A DNA stretch of 64,000 nucleotides, from the NCBI RefSeq assembly GCF_949628215.1, contig NC_134284.1, forward strand, positions 248,001 to 312,000. The letters are read 5' to 3'. This DNA comes from Phalacrocorax aristotelis. Lineage: Eukaryota > Chordata > Aves > Suliformes > Phalacrocoracidae. A program made the translations under genes and the position numbers. The notes below the pieces were generated by a model. It saw nothing but the letters and a program-made list of their open reading frames with translations. It was not told the DNA's origin and searched no databases. Shown here piece by piece: positions 12,401-24,400 of the stretch (positions within the stretch are counted from its first letter, which is position 1; every line of letters starts with the position of its first letter).

Positions 12401-15400
12401 CCAGACATTCTGACTGGCCTGTACTTGGAAGGAAAGCTTTTGGAAGATAAGCATTGCACAGTCTGAAAAAAATTTGGCTTGAAAATCTCCCTTGGTATCC
12501 TTTCCTTGGGCAGATGGAGATAATACTGTTTACTGGTCACAGCAGGTTTGGAGTGGAGGTGAAAAAATAAGAATCCATATTTTCTTTGAAATATTGTGTC
12601 TTGATCCTCTTCCGCAATGTCAACCAAAATTTTTCCCCCTCTCTTGTAAAGCTGGTGACTGGATAGAAGCACGCCATGTGCAATTACTAAGAGAAAAGTC
12701 AGAAATAGCTAGTCCTCTTCTACCCAATATATACAAAAGAAGAAAGTGTTTACACTCCTGTAATTTTTCAGGGTAATTGAAGATCAGGTGCTTCCAGACA
12801 GGTTTTCACTCCTCCTCTTTTCTGATAGTCTATGTAAAGTTGCATTTGTCTACACTTCGGGTAAAACGATACACTGAGAAGCAAGGTGGGAAAAAGTTCC
12901 CAATCACGTCCAAAGGCTCACAGGACTTCAAATACCATTTATCTCACAAGAAAACTTAGTGTCCTCATTTTCAGGCTGGGGTCACATTCCTTCAGCCCAT
13001 TTTAATGAAATATGGTTGTTTAGTATGATTTCTCAGCATGCCTCTTGTTCTGTTGGGAAACACTGTGTCAGTGTCATTTTCATTCTCTTGTTTTAGCGTC
13101 TGACACTCATTTTGTCTTCTATTTGTCCTGACTATAATAAAAATGAAAACACCACTCCCACCATCATTGATAGCCAAAACCAAAGCTAAAGGCAACTATA
13201 CACTGTGCAATCAACTGAAAAATGCTGTTCTCCAAATAACAGTATGGATAACATCCATCTGGTTTGAAATCTAGTTCTGATTATGCAGAACAGATCTTGG
13301 CTGGTCTTCTGCTAGCAGTTCCAGCTGTTGCTTTTGAACAATCAATGGGATCCTGGTGCCAAATAGATTTTGTTCCTGGTTCCATTCAACCCAAGGGAGA
13401 ATAGTCTCACAGAACCAAAAACCATCTAAATTTTGACCATTGTCTCATATCCTCCTACTTGCAAAGTTCTAGACTTATTTTGAAGTAATACTCTAGATAC
13501 AGCTTTTAATGATGTAAAGCCTCCACTAGATTATTACATATCTATTAGATGGACTGTTCCTAGCACTCAAAAATAACAAAAAAATTATCTGCCCTGTGGA
13601 CATGCTTAATGCACAACAGCTGTGTAGCATGGGCATAGCTTCAGTATGTTTGAAAGCAGAAAGCAACTTTAGGAGATGTATGGTGCTGTCATAAGGATCC
13701 AACCAGCTGTGCTGGTTTTGACTGAGAAAGGGTTAATTCTCTTCACTGTAGTGCCCAGTCCCACGCTGGAAAGGGTCCCCAGACAGAGGAGGAGAAGCGC
13801 TGATTTTATTTCTGAGCGTAACAGAGAGACTCTTGATTCACATTTACAGGAAGTGAGTTGTGACTGCCATGATCAGGACTAGAGGTGCCCTGCCTCCAGC
13901 CAGGTGGAGGAAAGGGATAACCGGGCTTACTGGACTGTGTGGATCCGATGGCCTGGCACGTCCGACCCACAGGAGTATAAAGCTTTAGTGGACACCGGCG
14001 CACAGTGCACCCTAATGCCATCAAACTCTATAGGGGCAGAACCCATCAGCATTGCTGGAGTGACAGGGGGATCCCAAGAGCTAACTGTATTGGAGGCCAT
14101 CCAACTGGCCTTAGACAGTGCCGAATGGGAAAAGTGGCCAGTGCTCTATCTCTATACAGACTCCTGGATGGTGGCAAATGCCCTGTGGGGGTGGCTACAG
14201 CAGTGGAAGCAGAACTGGCAGCGCAGAGGCAAACCCATCCGGGCTGCCGCACTGTGGCAAGATATTGCTGCCTGTATAGAGAATCTAGTTGTGCAAGTCC
14301 ATCATGTGGATGCTCACGCCCCCAAGAGTCGGGCCACTGAAGGAACATTGAAACAACCAGCAGGTGGATCAGGCTGCCAAGATTGAAGTGGCTGAGGTGG
14401 ATCTGGACTGGCAGCATAAGGGTGAACTATTTCTAGCTCGGTGGGCCCATGACACCTCAGGCCATCAAGGGAGAGATGCAACATACAGTGAGCTTGTGAT
14501 TGAGGGGTGGACTTGACCATGGACACTATTGCACAGGTTATCCATGTGGGAATGTGAAACATTGCTGCAATCAAGCAAGCGAAGCGGGTAAAGCCTCTGT
14601 GGTATGGGGGACGATGGCTGAAATATAAATATGGGAAGGCCTGGCAAATTGACTATATCACACTCCCACAGACCCGCCAAGGCAAGCACCATGTGCTTAC
14701 AATGGTAGAAACAACGACTGGCTGGCTGGAAACATCTCCTGTCCCCCACACCACTGCCTGGAACACTATCCTGGGTCTCGAAAAACAAGTCCTGTGGCGA
14801 CATGGCACCCCAGAGAGAACGGAGTCAGACAACAGGACTCATTTCCGAAATAGCCTCATAGACACCTGGGCCAAAGAGCATGGCATTGAGTGGGTGTATC
14901 ACATCCCGTCACGCACCAGCCTCTGGGAAAAAGGAACAGTACAATGGACTGTTAAAAACTACACTGAGAGCAATGGGGGGTGGGACATTCAGGCACCGGG
15001 ATACACGTTTAGCAAAAGCCACATGGTTAGTCAACAGGAGGGGATCTGCCAGGCGAGCTGGCCCTGCCCAGTCAGAAATCCTACATACTGTGGAAGGGGC
15101 TGGAGCCCCTGTAGTGCACGCAAAAAGTATGGTAGGCAACACAGTCTGGGTCCTTCCTGCCTTGGGCAAAGGCAAACCCATTTGTGGGATTGCGTTTGCT
15201 TGTGGGTGCAATTGGTAGGTGATGCAGTATGATGGAGAAGTCCGATGTGCACCTCAAGGGGATTTGATTTTGGGTGAAAACAGCCAATGAACTGAATGGC
15301 ACGATGCAAACTGCTATATAATATTGTGTGTCACCTCTGTGTTGTATCAACGATACCAGAGTACGAGCCTCCCAACCCATGGAAGATAAACTTTGATGAA

Positions 15401-18400
15401 ACAGCAAAGTGCAGCAGTGATGGAACAATGACTGACTCAGTATGCAGCAACCCAATGCACACACCACCTCTCCCACCCTGAAAGCCTGATACGGCAGATG
15501 GAGCCCAGAGTCATGGACTGGGTGAACTCAATGGACATTTTAATGGACATTTTACAGGGAAGGTCCATGAACTAAGGGAATGATGCCTGTGTATTATGTT
15601 AAAGGATGGGAAGGGGAGGGGTGGTGGTTGGTGAGGTTGTATTGCATCGTATGGGACCTGAGCATGGTGTAAATGGTATGGAATAAGGGGTGGAGAATGT
15701 GCTGGTTTTGGCTGAGAAGGGGTTAATTATCTTCACTGTGGTGCCTGTGGTGGTCAGGGACCTTTCCAGCTTCCCACGCTCTGCCGTGTGGCCAAGAGAC
15801 CCAGAGGGGTGGGGCCACAGCCAAGAGAGCTGACCCCAACTGGCCAATGGGATGTTCATTCCATACCATGTGGGGCTGAGTGGGGCTGTGTGGGGCTGAG
15901 TTGCCGCCTAACCACAACACAAATCTTCTCTGGTGACGCTAAAAAATGAAGCCTTCATGTGCCCCATCTTTTTTTGTCAGAAATCTTACTTTTGCATCAC
16001 TCAGACATAGACATGAAGTCTAGATCCAGAAAAGTCCAAACATCTTCCACCACAGACCTCTGATGACAGTAACACCAGAGATATTCAAAGCTGGGCTTTC
16101 ATCATGCCGCCATCTCGTCTTAAGATATTGTATGTGTGACGCACATTGCCCAGGCTAACCCCCTTCCACTCAGACCACCTACTGGCTCTTACTTGCCACC
16201 TCCACCTCCCTGAAGTAGCTCAACTTCCCTTCCTGCATTCCCACTCAGCCCCTCTGACTTTCTGAGAAGCCCACTTGAACTGAGGAGTGGCTACACCCAT
16301 GTGTAGTTTGAAAACACCGCTCTCCCCCCAGCACTCACACTTTGGGCTGTGAGTACCCATGGGGTGGCAGGCCAATTGTAGGGGGTTTGTTCCCTCCAGC
16401 TTTGCTCTTTCATTTCACGCTTCAAAGTTGCTACAGCAGTGGCCATCTCCTTGAAACTCAACCTTCCAAATATCAGTAGCTGTGCTTGGGTGACATCTTA
16501 GGCAGGCTGTTCGGCAAGCTGCCAACCCAGGAAGAACAAGACTCCCTCTCTGCCTTGGCTCTCTGTTGCCAGAAACATGCCTTGTCATCCCAGACATACA
16601 CTCTCAGATGACCCCCTTAAAAGTTGTTAGTTTCACTTTCCACTTGATCTAGTACCCAGCAGAGAAAGAGTCAGTTCCCAAAGTATGCAGAAAACATTGC
16701 ATTAGATGCAGGTGGCCCCTCTAGAAAAGAAATGGAGGAGAGAGAATGGAATAGTTTGCAAAGATGACTGACTTCAAGCTAATTAAAATCCTATGTTAGT
16801 ATTAAAAACAATTACTCTTGTGTTTATGGAAGGAGGGGACTTGAATGTTGATTCGCCAAGAACACAACAAATTTGAGCATTGCAATTAGAACTGGCTTTA
16901 TAAGTAGAAATCTGAAATGGGAGTTTGGGACTTCCAAAAAACCCCCCAACATTTCAGAGCATTTCAACCCAAATTAGACCAAAAATTCAAACACACCTCT
17001 CCAACCTCATCCCCACCCTATCCCTCCAGTCACAAGGTGGTTTGGAATGGCAGCTGTGATTCAAATCAGTCTCTAATTATTTGAAATGCTTAAACAAAAT
17101 CCTTGCTTACAGTCAGTTGGCCAAATCATCTAAGTCAAGTCCTTGATTTAAGTGCAGTTTGTTCACATAAGGTAATGGAAAACAACAGCTCACAACCTCA
17201 AGTGTGTGTGCATGTAATGAGCCTGTATATAATCAACATATCAAGGCTCAATAAATCCCATTCCAGCAGCAGAATGAGCCTGTTTGTGTAGATTAATCTC
17301 TCTTCTGGCTTCTGGCTAATAGGGCTTGCACTTCATTCCCCTTCAGGGGACCTCTGTCCTTCCATGACAGGGGAGGCGGGGAAAGACAGCTGATTTTGTC
17401 AGCTGCTAGAGTCCTCTGTGCTGCCAGGGAGGAAAATGCTGCAAGGCACCTAAGGGGAAGCTGCATGACCTAATTGCACAGCAAGGGGGTGAGTGATTAC
17501 CAACAAGAAAAAGGAGTAGGCAAGCACACCCCACCTGGGATATCCTTGCAAGGCTGATCTGAACTTATGAGTTTTCCCAGTGTATTCACAGTGGCAACTC
17601 TTCAAAGACTTTTCACCAACCCTACAGAGGAAAGTCTACACAGGCTTTCCATAAATGGGCAACGCTGGATTTCAGTGCTTTCTTTCAAGAAGAACTGAAT
17701 TCAGAGATTCATATAGCATTAAAAAGTACTGACAAAAGACTAAAAAGTCTTGCTGAGGACTGGTAGCAAGCTGAGCCATCTCCTACCTTTGGGCTATCAA
17801 AACAAGAGCTGTGTCAAAACACAGAGCTAGCATAGCCTTAGATGACAGAAAATGTGTTCTGCCATGGTGTAGAGGCAAGCACAGGAACTAGGGATGAAAC
17901 AAGGCCAGTCCACTGTCTGCCATTGCTGCATTGTCACCTGTTGTGTTTTGCCCAGTTCTGATAAAAAGGCACATCACATCTCTGTGAGGGCACCCTAGCC
18001 ATTGCAGAGGCCTTCTCTTACCTTGTGCTGTAAGGCAAAATGACTTACGTGTCCTGACAGGTCAGGGACACACATCTTGGAAACAGCATAAGCTGGGCTT
18101 ATGCAGCACAGGGCTGCGTTTTGTTGGGAATACTGCGTTTTGTTGGGAATACTGCGTTTTGTTGGGAATACTGCTGCTGTGTGTTTCTCCTCAGGGAGCA
18201 GTTTGGGTGGAACATATAGTGCTTTATGTCAGCTGGTATTTCTCAAGTGAGTTGCACACACTTTTAAGTCTGTTTGCATGTCCAAAGACAGCACAAAGAA
18301 CACAGTTCGCTCACTTCTAAATAAGTACCACCCTTCCCTTGGGTACCTCAAAGCATTTGCTGCTTATCTACCCCTCTGATGCTGTGCTCCACCCATGCAC

Positions 18401-21400
18401 TGATCCGGCTGAACATAAATGTACCCAAGGTCTGAGATCAGGGTGCTGCTGAGCTGGAGCTAACCATGCTGCCAAGGGCCCAGGCAGAGCAGACATCCAC
18501 ACACTAGCATGGTCTGTGCTCCCCATTTTGGTTGCGGGCAATCTCATGCATCTGACCTAATGAAACACACCAGAGAGGGAGACACAGAAGATGGAATGGA
18601 CTTCTATACACTTTGATCATACTAGGTTTCCCCCTGCAGGCTGTACTCATGTAGGAACACTGGTATGGGGCAATAGAGGGATAAAAAACAGGTGCACCGC
18701 TACCTACCTGTCTGCCATCTTTTTGATTGCAGGATTCCAGTGTGATCTGAGAGCCAGTAGAGAAGGAGGTAATTGAAAGACACTTGTCCTGCTGTCTAAT
18801 TAGAGGGTCACTGAATACCCATTCCTTTGGCATAAAGAAAAGAAAGGTTCCATTAGGATCATAATGGTGATGAGATGAGGGTTTTCTATCAGGTACTTCA
18901 AACCCACCAAGGCCAGAGATGCCTTTTCATCCACCACTAACAAAAAGGGCAGAAGCAGGAGCAAAGCACCAAACTGAAGCTTGCCTTACCTGAGTGACAG
19001 GTGGATTGCTCACTGTTCCTTTACAGATTCCCATGCCAGCCAACATATTCCCTGTAGTATCCTGCGTCCGAGACTCCAGGCAGTTTCCTTCTTGTTTAAT
19101 TATTCCTGGAATCAGCTCCTTTTCAGGAACCCTTGAAGTAAAACGACAACTGCATGGCACTTCATTCACAGAATTGTCCAAAGCACACATGCATTTAGAA
19201 GGATGTAACTAGCCCCTTACTGAAACATAGTCCCCTTTATTTCACACACAGAATCACAGAATGGTGGGGGTTGGAAGGGACCCCTGGAGATCACCTGTCC
19301 AATCCCCTGCTTGAGCAGACACACCTAGAGCAGGGGGCACGGGAACGCATCCATGTGGGTTTTGAATATTTCCAGAGAAGGAGACTCCACAACCTCCCTG
19401 GGCAGCTTGTGCCACTGCTCTGGCACCCTCACAGGGAAGAAGTTTTTCCTCATATTCAGGTGGTACTTCCTGTGTTCCAACTGGTGCCCATTGCCCCTGG
19501 TCCTGTCATTGGGCACCATTGAAAAGTCTGGCCCCATCCTCTTGACACCCACCCTTTATATTAATTATATTTATATATTAATATTCAATATTAATAAACT
19601 TCTGTGTGGGTACTTATTTTACTACCACATCCTTCAGCTTGTGAAGAAAAATTCTTCCAAATATTCTTGATTATGACTCATTAGATTATATGGTATTATG
19701 ATTCTGTATTGTTTAGTCAGAATTTGTGGGACATAGTAGCTTATGTAGTCTTTGCAATGGATGATTGTTTAACCCTTTCTTTATATTTGCAAAGTGTGGG
19801 ATTTTTCAAACTCATTTGACAGAAGATGAAAAATATCATGCTAGCTATCCACTGGAAGTGCCTGGAGGAGACATAAGTCAATGGAGAACTTGACCAGAGG
19901 GCTGGTACCCTTTTGTTTCAGAAGGCATAAGGTGCTTTAGGTGCACACAAGCATTTCAGTGTGATGTATCTCCTGAAAGAGGCCATTGCCAGTAAAAAGC
20001 CATATTCACACTGATTTATTCTCCTCCTACCTCCCCCTTTTCCAGAGTCTTCCCCCAAGTGCTAGCACATATTCACTGTCTCATTGGTAGAAATACAGGA
20101 AAGATCTGTAAAGGCCAGACTACAGCTGGATGTTTTAGCCTCGACCCATATTAGCTACAGACTTTGCTTGACTGAGATGTAAAGATGTCCTGCCAGGGTG
20201 TGTTAGCTAGCAAGTGCTAACAACACTGCCCTGCCCAGGCTACCACCCAGCAGAGCAATGCCACAGCACTGCTGCATCCTGACCTGGGGCAGGGGAAGCC
20301 ACAGGCACAGCTGGTTCTGGCATTCTGGCAGCCTAGGCTGAGGCTGTCCAACTCTACTGGGCTCAACTACCTCCAGGCAGAACATTCAATAGGCAGAGAC
20401 CAAGCCTTAACAAGGAGGGATGTAGTGCTCTGGCACTTGTCTACACCCTGCACCTCCAGAAACACGACTGTTGCACATCTCTGAGGGACAGTTGTATGGG
20501 GCAGGGCAGAGGGCTCCCAGAGGCAGCAGCAAGAAACCTTCTGCAGAGCTGTTGTGATGATACAAGCCAGAAAAAAAAAAAAGGAGGAACAAAGGAAAAC
20601 ATTTTCCAAGCATAAGTCTCTCTTTCGCCCAGTGTTCCAAGGCTCAGCTTCTCGTGACCCACCTCCCAGATCCTTCAGAGGTTTCTACAAGTGGATAACT
20701 GACTCACTTGAGCTCAGGGTAGACATTCTCCAGATACCACTGGAAGGATTTACAGTTCAGTTTGCGTCGCTGCTCCACTCGGTCTGCAACACTGGAAACA
20801 CAGGCAGATTGTTGAGGATAAGGCAGTGAACAGGAGGGAGGGGAACAATGAAGATCAGCCAGGAGGTTTGAGGGAGACTATATGACTTTTCCCCCTTACT
20901 CATTCTCCCACCTGGATGTTGCTGGGTTCAGAGCACTAACAGTGACCTGAGGTGAAAAGGATGAGAGAGACAAGTGGCAAGAAATAGAAAAGGAAGACAT
21001 TAACACCTTCAGAGAGCAATTCTTGCACTTCCTTTGGCTCAGAACGATGGCAGGGCCCACTTCCTACAGTGTTAAATAATGCATTGCAGGAAAACTACTG
21101 TAGGACCATCAAAGCATTTCTGCCTCTGGGTGCCCCTGTAGAGGCATACTGTGAAACCTGCACAACCACCAGCTACTGAAAAGGCCTAGAAACTGTTGGT
21201 GCTCAGGTATCTACAAACAGTTAATCTGTGTGTGCTAAAGGTGAGGGAACATGGCAGCAGCTCTAGGCTCACGTAGGGTTTCAGACCTAAAGAACATACT
21301 TATTTGTTCTTAGGCAGTTTTGGGAAAGGGGAGGCGTATAAGGGGAAATTAACTCAGCACCCTGGTAACTGTCTGCTGCAGCAGTCCTCCCACTGCTGAT

Positions 21401-24400
21401 TTGCTTGTCTTTAGCTGGCCAAAAAAGAGGACCTCCCTCAAGCAGTCCTACTGAGCAGTAACACTAGGGACTCTCCTTTTCAAGCTATACCACTACATTT
21501 GTCTGTTGGGAAGGACTTACAACTGTTCCATGCTCCTTGCCATCCTCAGCCCACAGAGGCCACTGTATCGCCTCAGGAGAATGTACTTAGATCCTATATT
21601 CACATCAAATTTGTGGGAAAGCAGGGTCCATTTTAGGCCCAGTTGACAGTGATTATGTCAGAGGCATTTGCATTCTAAAATCTAGATTTATTGCAGGTTC
21701 ACAAGGCTGTTATTACAGGTCAGGAAATTTGCCTGAAGTCAAATCCTACAGCTCTGCTCCAGCTCTTACTCAGCCAATTCTGCCAGTAAAGGCACTAGGA
21801 AGTCTGTGTGAACAATAACTTCCAGCTTTGGCCCTAAAACATGTTAGCAATATATCCATGTCCAATATGCAATAGTCTGGTTTCCTTCACAAGCAGCAGG
21901 GTTACTTGCTATTTGACCCCAGCCCAGCTGCTGCAGTCAGCACAAAGACAGATAAATTATGTAGGCGAAGGTATTTGTACAAAAATATGTAATGCATCAT
22001 GATAATAAAGCATAATGTACAACAAAAAAGTGTGTATGGGTCAGACCAAACCTGCTCGTCATCAAATAAGCTAGAGATGCATCATTAACCTGTACTTGTA
22101 GCTACACATTTGAGATACAATCATATTTGCCAAGTCCTTAAGCTGATACAATAGTCACTTGTTCACAGGCAGATATAACCCGCAGATGTAACCCACATAT
22201 GTACACCACACCTGGGATTTTTTATGATTATTTGGGAGTTCTAGGGGTTTGTTAGAACAGAGAGCAAGCTCTCCCCTCATCTCAGGTTTTGGTGTCCATC
22301 ACCGATTTCTGGATCACAAAGAATGGTTAAGCCCGTAACAGTGAATCCTACACGGCCTGGAGACAGCTTTAGCAAAGGTGCTGTAAGGAGCACAATTCTG
22401 CACAGAAGTGGGCTCAGCAGGTGCTGGAGAGTCACAACCAGACTGCGTTTCTAAATGAGATGCCTCACCATTGGCCATGCTCTCTCCTGCCCTACAAACC
22501 AGGCAAACCACCCATTTACCAAGTGCACCAAGTGCACCAAATGCATCCTGCCCCATATGCCAGCTAGCTGTGCTTGCCCCAGGATTCTGCCTCCATGCAG
22601 GAACTTTGGATCAAACTAGTAACTGCATAGCTTACATTTCCAGAGCAGCTGCATGCTGTGTTAGAAAATATTTGTATCTATCCACTTAAAATGTCTGGCC
22701 TTTTGATTTCATTATAGATCCCTTCAGTCTTCTGTTAAAAATTATATATGCAGGGTTACTGGGGGAAAAAATAAAGTGAATTAGAAGCAAATGTGTTAAC
22801 CAGACACTCAAGCTGCAACCTCCCTGGTGAGCCAGCCATTCAGAGCATCTCTGTTTCCCACACTTAGCCCCACATAAGATCCAAAAATTATTTCTCACAC
22901 TAGCAACGTGCTTACCAGAGCCTCCCTACTGAGGTTTGGGGGCAGCTTACCTTCCAAATGACTTCCCAATGGCAGATGGCCGGGCTTCATAGTAGTACTG
23001 CTTGTATTCATCCATCCACACCTCTGCTGTGCGCTTGGTGTTCCTGCATGGGGATGAGGAGATCCTTTGCTGAGTGCTGCTAAAAAACCTGCCCTCCCAG
23101 CGAGCAGGCACTAGGTGGGCAGACCCAAGGCCTAACTGCCAGGAGGGAGTGGGGGACAGTCCCAAACATGAAACACACTGGGCAGTACGGATGGATATAA
23201 ATTGAATGTGTTAAGTCTGCAAGGCTTTACAAGGATGCTTCAGTTGAGAATTGAAAATTTTAACAGCCACAGTTTACTATGATTTTTTCACACTTACTCC
23301 CTCTGCAGAGACACCTGGACTGACTGTCACCATCACCCTGCTTTACAGGATCCCTTTCCCCAGGTTAGAATAAAGCCATGGAATAATTCAGCTTGGAAAG
23401 CACCTTTAAGCTATCACCTGGTTCAACCTCCTGCCCAAAGCAGACTAGCTTCAAGTTAGGTCTTGCTGTTCAGGGTCTTGTCTAGTCAAGTTTTGAAATC
23501 TTCATGAATGGAGATTTCACCACCTCTCTGGGGCCCTGCGCCAGTGCTTAACTACCCTCACTGTGAAGCACTTTGTCTCATCTTTTTTCACTTCCCATCT
23601 GTCCTGCAGCGGAAGTTGTCCTTAGGGCTTGTCTCAGAGCACATACAGCTCAGTAGGATCTCTGGACTCAAAAGCAGCTCAGAGACAACAGAGGTGATTA
23701 AAGACTGCTGATGAACAGGCACGTGTCATAGTGCAGTATCCACGAATGGTCAGGATCTCTTTCTGGGGTACTGCTCCCCCCCTCCATTGCAGACTGAGGA
23801 AGAACAAGACGCACTAATACAAAAAACAGAGAAGGGAACAGGTTTTGTTCACAGAAAACAGCAACTCATCCTTTCCTTGAGAACAGACGCTCAGCCACAA
23901 GCTGTTCTCCTCTGTCATCAGGCAGAACGACAACAAAGAATTCAGGCTTACTTAGACATGCCCAACATCAAGGTGACCTGGCTGCTACCAGGAACTACCC
24001 AACACCTACTTGATATAAGTCAGTGCATTGCCTTCGGGGAAGTCATAGGGATGGCGCTTCCTGAACACGTGTCCCACTCGACTGCAGGGAACAATCTCCA
24101 AGCTGCCACCACACATCCACACTCGGAAAGAGAGCTCTGGAAGAGACCCCAAGAGTCATACAGCTGCAGGCAGAAGGGCAACTTCAGCAGTGTGCCTGAA
24201 AACCTTGCCCCTCTGCCTGCAACAGCAAAACCAGGAAAAGCAATGCCATGGTAAGAGGGGAAAACCTGTCCTCCCTTTGTTAAAATGGAGGCAAACCTTG
24301 TGGCTCAGACTTCCTAGCCTTCTCCAGTCCCACTCCTCTCTTTGGTTCCCCAAGCATTTCAGTGGGACACCTCTTCCTTTGACCAGGTCCTTGTGGTTGC

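Larger units (their letters stand above)
13708..15920 (+). mobile_element. Degenerate class III (ERVL-like) endogenous retrovirus, internally deleted
   Basis: A short 5' LTR remnant (from TGTGCTGG at 13708) and a fuller 3' LTR (15698-15920) share the same opening bases. Between them are, in order, a protease DTG motif, RNase H, integrase zinc region, integrase core and a 3' coding tail. The integrase wording (for example [14 protein letters not shown]) is that of avian ERVL elements. Gag, most of pol upstream of RNase H, and most of the 5' LTR are missing. Several frameshifts and stops break the rest. It lies on the strand opposite to GALNT16 inside its last intron and is not expected to make any product. 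Confidence 0.88.
9426..18707 (-). other. GALNT16: GALNT16 intron between exons 14 and 15
   Basis: This intron is bounded by GT after exon 14 and AG before exon 15. It contains the ERVL remnant (13708-15920) and the 19-bp triple repeat (18115-18171). Frames of 150-180 codons on both strands at 10067-11164 overlap each other and show no domain or splice logic. Nothing else is recognised. Confidence 0.85.

Noticed and set aside
23787..24254. 155-codon plus-strand frame starting [12 protein letters not shown]
   Set aside because: It is the antisense shadow of GALNT16 exon 10 (24010-24136), whose minus-strand translation and splice sites are conclusive.
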